A DNA stretch of 64,000 nt from Basidiobolus meristosporus CBS 931.73 (taxonomy: Eukaryota; Basidiobolomycota; Basidiobolomycetes; Basidiobolales; Basidiobolaceae): the NCBI GenBank assembly GCA_002104905.1, contig MCFE01000005.1, forward strand, positions 186,001 to 250,000, read 5' to 3'. Each line of letters begins with the position of its first letter. The first letter of the stretch is position 1. Made by a program: the position numbers and the translations under genes. Of this stretch, positions 22,130 through 31,850 are shown piece by piece. The notes beneath the pieces are model-generated. The model did not search any database. It was not told where the DNA came from and saw only the letters and a program-made list of their open reading frames with translations.

Positions 22130-24168
22130 AAAAAAAATGATATAATGGCATTACATTGTCAAGTGTCAAGCTGTTTGCCCTATTGAGTAGAATACTTTGA
22201 TCCAACTGCATAGGAGAGGAGAAAAAGGACCATGTGGCTATTGTAGCAAGCTTCTCAGTCATGAAGCATGCAGACAGCATTGGAAGTATCACAAGGATCA
22301 TGGCTAGTGTTTTGCCCCACTACTTATATTTGACCATATCATCAGTCACTATTGTACCAGTATTATCTTACTGGCCAGTTGATATTTCTATAACAGCACC
22401 TGGCTATACTTGTCACCTTGTGCAAACTGAGTCAGGTGAGTTTGTAATACCCTTAGGCTCACCCCAGCCTTCTGCATATAGCGTATAGTGTGAATGCTCT
22501 CAAGAAAAAGGCTAACTAATGGATTGCTAGCATATCTCCCCTAAAAAGAGTACTCTGCATGAGCCTGGTACAATCCCAATATGCAATGAGATAACACCTA
22601 TGAGAAAAACTGCCAAGGACACTTCATGGAGTCCAGTGAGCCCAGTAATCCATTCACTAGTGAATGATGTGAGGGATTGGCTAGAAATGTGGTGCTTCTC
22701 CACTAATATCAGTAATGGGGGCTCTGAGGATTTACTACTACTTCTTTCCAATATCATCCCTGGATACAACTTACCATGTACATGGTACAAATGGACAACT
22801 GTCATGTGGCTTGCAACATATGACCAAGAGACCATCCTTATATTGGCTTGTGTTAGCAGTTGCATGGCATTCACAAAATAAAATGACACCATTGCAAGGT
22901 GTGTAACTTCTCAGGAATCTGCAACTGTTGGGGGAAAGCACTGTTGACACTCTGGATATATTCCAGTAGTATCCCATCTGAAGAAGCTTATGCAGTCTAG
23001 CAGATATTGTAAGTTATAAAGTGCTGCACTCAGAATCAATAAGTGCAATCATATCCAATATATTTGATGGCATATGTTACAAGCAGTTAAGAAGCAAGGG
23101 CTACTTTGAAGGTATGCATGACCAAGCCTTTGCCTTGACACTTGATGGATTCTCATTAAATAACTACTCTGTCAGCAAATCATGCTGGCCACTGATTCTC
23201 ATTGGCCTGAATTTGCCACCTATCTCACAGTATCAGAGCAGCAATATGATGGTAGTCTCACTGGTATCTGGGCCTAAATCACTGTCCTACCAAGATAGCT
23301 GCCTGTATCCATTGCTAGATACATACAGCTTGGCAAGCTAAAGGCCATTGGCTGGATTATGGAATTAATTGGAAACCAAAGATACTTAAGATTGAGGGTA
23401 TCTGTTGGAGCAAAAGCTTTCCACCAGGAGCAATGCATTTGTTTTTCAAAAACATCTGTATACTGCTAACCAAGTGGAATATTGGGCATTTCTAGTTAAT
23501 TGAGCACTTTGAGAAATTGGGGAAGTTTGTAAAACCAGCATAAAATTACGGAGTATCTGCTACCTTGAGTACTTCTCATAGACCTTTTTTAACATTCATA
23601 CCCATATTTAACAATAAAAGTTCAAGGACTGGATAAATGGACATGTATTTATTAAAGTGGCCTTCTGAAGCCATCTTTACCAATAGTGCAATGAAGGCAT
23701 TTGGAGTCATAGGTGAATACTGTTGAAATACTTATCCAGAAGCAGATCACCAATGCCAACTTGATGCATTTGCAGCTTTTGTGCAAGAAGTTTGCAATGG
23801 GACTTTAGCAGCTATACTACAAGCATAAAGCTGAGTGTGTAGATCTCTGCCGCTACTGTATTCATTCTCTACTCCATTTTACACAGTGTGTGGAAAAAAT
23901 TGGGCCTTGCATCACCTTTTGGGAATTTCCTATGGAGTGGATGTGTGGGGAGATTGGAAGACAAGTCAAGTTGCAGGTACCACCATATCCCAATCTCATC
24001 AAGAATACTACCTTCAAGTTCATCATGGATGTGATTAGTTGGCACATGGAGGACAGCCAGAAAGAGTTGGAAAATACTGAGGACAAATGTGCTCATAGAC
24101 CTGGAAGTCAACATGAAGGAGACAATAACCTATTCCACATTCTTGTCAACACTCGTTCAATGAAATAG
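22130..24168 (+). pseudogene. TNP2/Plavaka-type transposase relic (copy A2)
   Basis: Plus-strand pieces follow transposase order. They include a CGYC start near 22235, NPVNDV-like linker text at 22600-22881 and the core at 23021-23341 with DQAFALTLDGFSLNNY, CWPLILIGLNLPP and VSLVSGPKSLS. The C-terminal FWEFPMEWMCGEIGRQ lies at 23915-23960. The central GDTPAISK block present in copy A1 is deleted. Several stops and shifts make it non-functional. Confidence 0.65.
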
Positions 24169-24170
24169 TC

Positions 24171-25110
24171 CAAAAATGGGCTGACAATGAGATTATTGCT
24201 CAAGACCCTGTCAACACACCATTTAACAGCCCCTTGATGCTTGCACCTAAGAAGGATGCTGATGGAAATTCCACTCTGAAGAGACCCTGTTTGGACCCAA
24301 GAAATTGAAACAAACTCCTCTAAGGTAACAAATTTCCAGCTCCAATAATACAGGATATCTTTTCTCACTATCAGGAGCAAAAGTATTCTCCAAGTTGGAC
24401 TTGAAGGATGCATATCACCAATTCCAGATCCATACTGATCATCAGCATAGGACTGCCTTTACTTGGAGTAATATGCAATTGATGTTTCAGGGAGCTCCCA
24501 TTGGCCTAAAAACATTTGCCAGAAAGTTGCAGAAAGTCATGACTATAATACCTGAGAATGCACTATATTCCATATTACTTGTTGATGATGTCATTGTATT
24601 CTCCACAAACTGTGAGGATCACACAACTCATGTCACTGATATATTCAACAGATTGATAGCCACTGGACTGATTCTCAATGCTGAAAAGTGCAGTTTTGCT
24701 TGCCTCAAAATCAATCTGCTTGGATTTATAGGTACACCAGCTGACTACCAAGTAGACCCTTTCAAACTAGTCAATATTCCTGAATAGCCAAAACTCACTA
24801 GTGTCAAGCAACTTCAACATTAACTTGGAGTATTCAACTATTTCAGGGAACATATACTACTCATGTCTTCATTGAGTTCTCCTTTGGATGCAATACTCCA
24901 TAACCCTGATCTCCCCTCAGCCTGAAACAAGACTCATGACCCAGCCTTTGAGTTGCTTTGCTAACTACTTTCACAAGCACCCACCTTATCCTACCAAGAC
25001 TTTACTAAGCCTGTTGCTATTGCTACAGATGCATCTAATATAAGGTTAGGAGCAATCCTCTATTAGGATGATGACCAAAAGGCACCTCACTAGGTCTCTT
25101 TCCAAACCAG
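24171..25110 (+). pseudogene. Ty3/Gypsy-like reverse transcriptase relic
   Basis: Upstream pieces (NTPFNSPLMLAPKKDADG) and the open stretch 24395-24787 make an RT domain: DLKDAYHQFQI, then GAPIGLKTFARKLQKVM, the catalytic LLVDDVIVFS, and a LNAEKCSF / LLGF ending. A short LG-V-YF thumb follows at about 24825, in another frame. The sequence is far from the Gypsy element at 11250 and so represents a second lineage. Confidence 0.7.
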
Positions 25111-25196
25111 ATCTCTATAACCTGCTGAGAGAAACTACCCTGCCACCAAGAAGGAGCTACTTGCTAGAGTCTTTGCATGGAAGAAGTTTCATCAGT

Positions 25197-25928
25197 AGAC
25201 TTGTTCCGTTGGATAGTGCCACATTGAGCCATGGGTGCCAAATGATGCCATAGTGTGCCAGAGAGGCCAAGTGAGCCACTACCTGGCCACAGAGTGTGAA
25301 ACATAGCTCTGCATCTTCATACAAAGCAGCCCCTGTGTTTCACCCATTGTGTTGGAGAAAATCCATTTTTTGACCTTTTTTTTTGGATCAATGTTGTGCA
25401 GGATGTGTTAGAGCACAAGCATATTGAAGATATGCATCTGGTACTCAATACCCATGGCACTCTGAGTCTAGCTCCTGTAGCTTGTATCATGTCACAAAAA
25501 TGAATGGCACTATCTTGGTCCACTGGTACTATCTGGCACTATATTTAAATATTAGCCCTAAAGTAACATCTATACAAAGCACTTATAGTGCCAGATAGTA
25601 CCAGTGGACCAAGATAGTGCCATTCATTTTTGTGACATGATACAAGCTACAGGAGCTAGATTCAGAGTGCCTTGGGTATTGAGTACCAGATGCATGTCTT
25701 CAGTCCTTCTGTGCTCTTACACATCATACACAACATTGATCCAAAAAAAGGTCAAAAAATGGATTTTCTCCTGTACAATGGGTGAAATACAGGGGCTGCT
25801 TTGCATGAAGATGCACAGCTATGTTTCACACTCTGTGGCCAAGTTTAGGTTGGCTGTGCCTCTCTGGCATACAATGGCACTATTTAGCACTCATGGCGCA
25901 ATGTGGCACTATCCAATGGAACAAGTCT
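25197..25928. repeat. Foldback palindrome, two arms of about 345 bases
   Basis: Left arm 25197-25543 and right arm 25584-25928 are near-perfect reverse complements, with a 40-base loop (25544-25583). Both outer ends carry AGACTTGTTCC. Mirror-image open frames exist in each arm (for example 25317-25523 and 25604-25810), which follows simply from the symmetry. No transposase is visible, so this is a foldback or MITE-like element or an inverted duplication. A transcript across it would form a long hairpin. Confidence 0.9.
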
Positions 25929-26097
25929 ATTGGCTGATGGATGATGCAATTTTCATTGATCTTATGCACTTATCAACACCCAAATTGATTTCATTTAATC
26001 CAGTCTCTTGGCACTTATTAATTCAACTTGATCAGAAAAGTATAAATAAAGCTTACTGAATCTTTTGGTTCAGTGTGTTTCTCAACAAAATTAGGAT

Positions 26098-27231
26098 GAT
26101 GTCTCAGCAAAATCAAGAATTCAACAATTCTGTTTTAGATTCTACCCAAGACTTGCATATCTAGCACTTCTAAGAACACCAAGCCTAGCCTGCATAGCAA
26201 ACCAACTCTGTTGCCTTTATAGCCAAACCCAGCTGCACACAAGACCATTATTAGACCAGAATCTCTGCCAATATTTCTGCCACTCTTGAACAATTCAAAG
26301 ATTCTGCACACAATTGTCCCTTTGGTGCAGTTACACCATTCAAGAGCTTTATTACACTTTTCTTCCAGGATACCACACTACTTATTGATAAGGCTCTACA
26401 TAGACAGAAGGACCCACACTATTACCCTGAGCCAGTCCAAGTATGTTCAAGATATACTAAAGAAGCACCAAATGGAAGACTCTAAACTGGCAGCTACCCC
26501 AATGGAGACAAACCTTAACTTGGTCAAAACTGGACCAAATAACAGAGCTTGATGCCATCTGCAAGCTGAGAATTCCTTTATTGATCTATGGCTGGCAGTC
26601 TGGTATATATCTTGTATGGAACATGTCTGGATATCTCACACTCTATGGGAGTTGTCAGCCAGCATATTCAGAACTATGGATCTAATCATATTGCAGAAGT
26701 TAAGTAGCTTTTTAGATATTTGAAAGAAATGGCTGATATATGTTTACAGTACACCTATATGGATTGAGAGTGGGATGTTGTGAGCTACTCTGATGCTAAT
26801 TGGGGACAAAATGTAGAAGCCAGAAGATGAACCACTGAGTACACCCTTCTTTACAGCAAAGGCGCAATTGTATGTAATTCAAGAAGGCAACCCACCATGG
26901 CAGAGTATCTGGCAGCCTGTGAGCCTATAAAGGAAGCAATGTGTTAAGAAAGATTTTTAGCCACTTAGGCTTATGTCAACAAGCCCCTACTACAATGCTT
27001 CAAAATAATCAAGGATGCATACAATTAGGTAGAGATCCAGCTTTTCATGCTGGAACTAAGCACATAGATATCAGAAATCATTTTGCATATGAAGCTATCA
27101 AAAATAACTTGGTTAACTTGGTTTACTATCATAAAAGTGAAATGATTTCAGACATATCTACCAAACCATTAGCTAAAGCCAGATTCCAATATCTGAGATC
27201 ACAGTTAGGACTAGTTGATCAGAGTATTTAG
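26098..27231 (+). pseudogene. Copia pol relic (gag start, RT end, RNase H)
   Basis: A gag-like start (SQQNQEFNNS) at about 26100 is followed, after deletion, by the Copia motif QSKYVQDILKKHQMEDSK at 26430-26490. RNase H follows at 26941-27231 with MLQNNQGCIQL, HIDIRNHFAYEA and STKPLAKARFQYLR. A purine tract TTGAGTGGGAG ends at 27242 and a TGTTG LTR start follows. Frame breaks lie near 26550-26940. Confidence 0.75.
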
Positions 27232-27242
27232 TTGAGTGGGAG

Positions 27243-28844
27243 TGTTGTAGGCTTTGCAATTACATCTAGGTATTCACTTTACTTGGTTACACAGATCATA
27301 GTCTAAATATCTCAGAGAATTCCAGGCAAATTCCTTGTTGGGATTGACTCTGAGTACTTTGCCAAAATATCAGGTACCCAGAACTTGAAAAGTTGGCAAA
27401 CTGTCCCAGCAGCCCCAAATTTTATACACAAGTTCTTGGGACCCTCCTAAGCATCTTGTACATGCATATTTGCCAAGACCATGTAAGAGTATCACTACCA
27501 CTTTTACATTGAATAAATTTTGAAGTGAAAACCACATAATCTACTTGTTCCCCTAAACACTTCTGATATCTCCAAAGCTCTTGCAGCAACAAGGCCATTA
27601 AAACAATGTCAGGTTTCTTACCATCATTTGACCCATCAAGATGGGTAGGAATTCCAATGTGCAGTTGCTGTGAAGGTGTCTTTATGGCAGATCTGGGCTG
27701 GATCCGACTGCGGGACCAAATTATTTTTCATAGGGGATTTATGTAATTTTGCGATGGTATTGTGCCACAAATGCTGCCATATGGCTAGCGTTGCTCAAAA
27801 CACCTCGGAACAATTGTGGCTTGGCATCGTGCTTCAGCTAGAAGCGAAATATTGTATAGATACGAATTGCATGATGTCCAAAGTTACCACTGCCACTCTC
27901 AGAACAGAGACGTATGGTGTTGTGAGATATAGCATATTATATCAATGGCGATAATGACTGGATTTTAGCCATGATCAACCACTGCCTGGATGTCCAAACT
28001 GTAAGACAACTTGGCTGACCCCTGCAATCATTCAGGTCGACAGGTACGATGACCATCAGTAGAGTAAACTAGAGGACACCAATATGGCAACATTGATGAT
28101 TGATAACACCACACATCGCACTTCTTATTTTCCTTAAATCTTGCCGCCAGCAATGTGTACTCCCGGTGGTAGTTATTGGAATGGATTCAATGTAGCCTTC
28201 ATTCTAACCAAAAGCATTCGATCAGCCTAAAATGGTAACGGGTGCAACCGAGCTTCTGAATCAAGTAACCATTTGGTAAGCATCAACCAGGGAAGCTAGC
28301 TCGAATAGGCATCCGCTAGCCCGCATGAACTATATCACCATATGGCACCTCAATGGCAGAAAGCCATGAAGAGGCATTGGGGGGGACCTGCACAACGATG
28401 CATCCTCACCAGCGTGCCGGGACATCGCCATTTATGGGACATGCCCCAATAACAATACGATTAAAGCTACTGTGGACAGGAAAAAACTCGAATGTTTCGA
28501 ATGACTTCTTTAAGGAAAATAAGCATAGGTTTGTGGAACTCACGGCCATTGGGTTTATGAGTAAGCGACCACGTACAAAGCGCGCTAATTCAGCTTGGAC
28601 ATTTGTGCATGTTCCTTCCGGAACGATTGATTGGTCCCTCAAACCTGGATAACCGGTCAAGCTATCTTATAGCCAACCTCTCCGGTCAACGTTGCTACGT
28701 GCGATGGAACTCCTTTGGATTGGTCAAGCAAGCAACTGGCAAACATAATGGTGGTACATGGACCTTATCTACACCAGGCGTATAAAAGTCCCTAGAACCT
28801 AACCTCGACCTTACTATCAGTGAGTAGTAAAAGCTCCACAAGGC
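27243..28844. other. Copia LTR remnant, repeat/gene boundary and transporter upstream region
   Basis: The stretch begins as a Copia 3' LTR (TGTTGTAGGC after the purine tract at 27232-27242); its end is not visible. Near 27,690-27,710 CpG dinucleotides reappear and the sequence takes on the composition of the gene arm. The remainder is upstream DNA of the phosphate transporter. A 99-codon frame at 28353-28652 shows no recognisable feature. Confidence 0.5.
28781..28787 (+). promoter_or_regulatory. TATA box of the phosphate transporter
   Basis: TATAAAA lies 58-64 bases before the ATG at 28845, a usual distance for a short fungal leader. Confidence 0.6.
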
Positions 28845-30326
28845 ATGGCAGACCAACTTCAATCTCTGGGTGAAGCCAAGCTCACCGGATGGCACCTCCG
28901 AGCAATCATCGTAGCGGGAATTGGGTTCTTCACTGATGCCTACGACATCTTCATCATCAACCTGGCCGTCCCCATGATGGGTTATGTCTACTACACGGAG
29001 AACAACAACAAGATCCCTAAGCAATACGAGGGTCCGCTGAAGGGAGCCACTGCATTTGGTACATTGATTGGGCAGCTGCTCTTTGGATACTTGGGGGATC
29101 GACTTGGCAGAAAGAAAATGTATGGTTCCGAGCTGATCATCATCATTTTTGCCACCCTCTGTTGTGCCATAGCTGGCTCCTGGGCCAAGGGGTTGAATGT
29201 GATCGCCATTCTGGCGTTCTGGCGGTTCATTCTTGGGATAGGGATTGGCGGGGATTATCCAGTGTCTGCGGTGATTACCTCGGAGTTCGCCTCCACCAAG
29301 AGACGAGGAATGATGATTTCCGCGGTGTTCGCATCTCAAGGCACCGGCATCCTGGTTGGCGCGTTGTTCACCGTGATTATGCTTGCTATCTTCCAAGGAG
29401 CCATCCGTGCCGATCAGAACAACTTCGACTACGTGTGGAGAATCATGCTTGGCTTCGGGTGCGTTCCCGCCATCTTCACCGTATACTTCCGGTTGACCAT
29501 GCCCGAGTCCCCCCGCTACACCCTGGAAGTGATCGGGGATGCAGAAAGGGCCGCGGAAGACTTGAGAGGCGTTCTTGATCTCCAGGAGAAGGACCAAGTC
29601 GAGGCCCAGAATCCGATTGTCAAGGCCGAGGGCCGGCAGTCGACTTTTACTGAGCATTTTAGTCAATGGAAGAATTTGAAGGTGCTACTTGGCACTTCAC
29701 TGTCTTGGTTCTTCCTTGACATTGCTTTCTACGGGCTCTCACTGAATCAGTCCTATGTCTTGCAAGCCATCGGGTACTCGTCCAAGGGGCTCTCGCCGTA
29801 CGACGCAATGTGGACCGAGGCTGTCGGGAATCTGATCATCTCGTTAATGGGTACAGTGCCAGGCTATTGGTTCACCGTATTCCTTATCGAGCGCATGGGT
29901 CGTATTAAGATTCAGTTGATGGGCTTCGCCTGTCTGACCATCATCTTCATCATTCTCTCCGCTGGGTTCTATAAGATTCGCGATACTGCGGTGGCGCTAT
30001 TTATTGCCCTTTTCACACTTGCCCAATTCTTCTTCAACTTCGGCCCCAACACCACGACCTTTGTTCTCCCCTCTGAGGTATTTCCCACCCGGTTCCGCTC
30101 CACTGCTCACGGGATCTCTGCCGCTTCCGGTAAGCTTGGAGCAATCATTGCTACATTTGGGTTCAACCAGCTGGTTGAGATTGGTGGCAAGGATGGGGAT
30201 CATGCTTTCCTTCCCCAGACTCTTGGCATCTTTGCTGGGATCATGTTCCTTGGACTCCTGTCAACCTTCTGGGTTCCTGAAACCAAGGGCAAATCTCTGG
30301 AGGAAATCTCCGGTGAAAACAATTAG
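28845..30326 (+). CDS. PHO84: Inorganic phosphate transporter, PHO84-type MFS
   Basis: An intronless 493-residue major-facilitator protein, predicted to import phosphate with protons across the plasma membrane. The first helix contains FFTDAYDIFIINLAVPM. The loop after helix 2 has GYLGDRLGRKKMYG, the MFS motif A. GIGIGGDYPVSAVITSEF is the signature of the phosphate:H+ symporter family. ESPRYTLEV precedes the central loop and PETKGKSLEEISGE closes the protein. It is shorter than the 550-590 residues of yeast Pho84, mainly in the central loop. The first ATG of the open frame is used, downstream of a TATAAAA box. It is the first intact gene next to the repeat arm. Phosphate starvation control is likely from the family, but I see no clear CACGTG/T Pho4 site. 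Confidence 0.93.
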   Translation: MADQLQSLGEAKLTGWHLRAIIVAGIGFFTDAYDIFIINLAVPMMGYVYYTENNNKIPKQYEGPLKGATAFGTLIGQLLFGYLGDRLGRKKMYGSELIIIIFATLCCAIAGSWAKGLNVIAILAFWRFILGIGIGGDYPVSAVITSEFASTKRRGMMISAVFASQGTGILVGALFTVIMLAIFQGAIRADQNNFDYVWRIMLGFGCVPAIFTVYFRLTMPESPRYTLEVIGDAERAAEDLRGVLDLQEKDQVEAQNPIVKAEGRQSTFTEHFSQWKNLKVLLGTSLSWFFLDIAFYGLSLNQSYVLQAIGYSSKGLSPYDAMWTEAVGNLIISLMGTVPGYWFTVFLIERMGRIKIQLMGFACLTIIFIILSAGFYKIRDTAVALFIALFTLAQFFFNFGPNTTTFVLPSEVFPTRFRSTAHGISAASGKLGAIIATFGFNQLVEIGGKDGDHAFLPQTLGIFAGIMFLGLLSTFWVPETKGKSLEEISGENN

Positions 30327-31850
30327 AACACCTATACAATATCTAGTCTATCCACAAACATTTTCCAATAAACATACAAGCAATGATCCGATTGTATGGC
30401 ATTAAGTGCTGTGAAGATTTGATCCTCGATATGGTCGGGTTGCCTTGTGGTTACTTCAATACTTCACAACTCATCAGAATATGGCATCTGGACAGCCAAA
30501 ATTTGATGGGTTGCACCAAGACTTGGACAGTATTAGTGCTGGTCGCCTGTGAAACATTGGCATTTGTCGTACCAATGTAGCTCACCCATTAACATCTATA
30601 TAAAACGTAACGTCGTCAAATGGAATCAGGCCACTTACTACAGCAGATCTGGACGAATGTAAACCCCATCATTCATGATAGCACCCACAGATTCAAACAG
30701 CACAACAGTCCATCATCACTGCCCCTCTTGAAATCAACCAAAAAGTAAACCATCATTAATCACCATTCCGATTTACGTGATGATTTCCGCTAGGAATGTA
30801 AGTTTCAATTCTTCCAAGAAGATCAGCCACCCATATATAGCACCGGCGACAAAGTGATTATGGTCGAATACCAGTACGTGGATGTTCCATTCGGCATCCA
30901 CCCACTCGCCCAGAAATGTTGAGCCTGTCTGATTCATGCACATTCATTATTTTACTTCAGATTTCCGCGGCTCTTGGTTAGATTTCCCCCCCCCCGGAAA
31001 CTCTGGTTGGCATGGTTGGGATCAGAAAGCTGCGTGCCAAACAGAAATCAGGATAAGTTGATGTAAGCGGCATACGTATTTGAAACACCGATATTTATTT
31101 GGGATACAGCTGGCGTTCAGCAACAGTAAACAAGCTAACTAACTGCATTAGTGCAGCAGGAACATCTGGCTCAACAGTCAGTTGAGCAATTGTGCAGCAG
31201 GAATAGTCTGGTTCAACAGTCAATTGGGTAGTTGGGTTCTACCAACCAGCGGGGCTTATCATCGAAACTTCAGGGGCATCTCTCATGATTACAACAAATG
31301 TGTCCGTGTTTGTACCTGTGACGCTAGTAAAGCGAGTCGATCTTACGGTACGTCATCCAAATTGTCAGCGGAGAGAAGGTAACTTCGCTAGAAAACGGCC
31401 ACCTAACTGCATCCAACTTGTATGGTTGGTTGCATATCACATGGCCACCATGGCTTCCAAGTGATACAACTCTGCTAGTTGAGGCGCAATTGTCATGCAT
31501 CCCAAGATTTAGATGACCGAAGGGCCCTTAATTTCGAGAGTGAACCCCACCATTGGACCAATCCCAAAAATGGAAAGGGCTCATCTAAGCAAAGAAGAAA
31601 TTTCCATAAAAGAAGCTTTGTTCACTCATCGCACACGATACGTGTTAATTTAGCTGCATCTACTCCTATTTGCCAACCTCTTTCTGAAACTTCACCGCAA
31701 GTTTCATCGAATAGCTACCCATTAAGAGGCTCAACAATTCCGGAGTGCATTCTCCTAGATAGAGCAACCAACTCGACCGGCCACTAACTTCGTTCGCCCT
31801 TCAGCGGTACCCGCCCAACCATAATACTGTAACATATCTTCGTAGTAAGG
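30327..31850. other. Intergenic region with a short tandem repeat
   Basis: About 1.5 kb between the transporter and the lipase. It holds the 3' flank of the transporter (AATAAA at 30367), a C-run near 30989, the tandem repeat at 31151-31233 and the lipase upstream region. A frame at 31479-31787 lacks recognisable features. Confidence 0.5.
31151..31233. repeat. Tandem repeat, two units of 41-42 bases
   Basis: Units at 31151-31191 and 31192-31233 both start GTGCAGCAGGAA and contain TCAACAGTCA, differing at several positions. Confidence 0.75.

Larger units (their letters stand above)
19893..24170 (+). mobile_element. Degenerate CACTA-like (Plavaka/TNP2) DNA transposon, copy A2
   Basis: It has the same layout as copy A1 but inverted: the terminal non-coding block (19893-20330) mirrors 6030-6465, the second gene lies on the minus strand (21880 to 20547) and the transposase on the plus strand (22130-24168). 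A part of the transposase corresponding to about 2445-2700 of copy A1 is missing near 23335. The right terminus is not visible because another relic begins at about 24171. Confidence 0.6.

Noticed and set aside
25317-25810. Mirror-image open frames in the two palindrome arms as genes
   Set aside because: They are the same sequence read from each arm, with no family motif; the symmetry explains them.
1-27700. CRISPR arrays, rRNA or tRNA genes
   Set aside because: No regularly spaced short repeats, and no cloverleaf or rRNA-like sequence recognised by eye; a tRNA scan could not be run.
28353-28652. A 99-codon frame upstream of the phosphate transporter
   Set aside because: It overlaps a comparable frame on the other strand (28406-28660), has no recognisable family, and sits in the promoter region.
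28560-28710. Possible Pho4 (CACGTG/T) sites upstream of the transporter
   Set aside because: The nearest matches read CACGTA (28568 and on the minus strand near 28697), which is not the core site.
28695-29666. A 323-codon open frame on the minus strand opposite the phosphate transporter
   Set aside because: It is fully antisense to a well-conserved transporter, has no family motif, and follows from the codon bias of the plus-strand gene.
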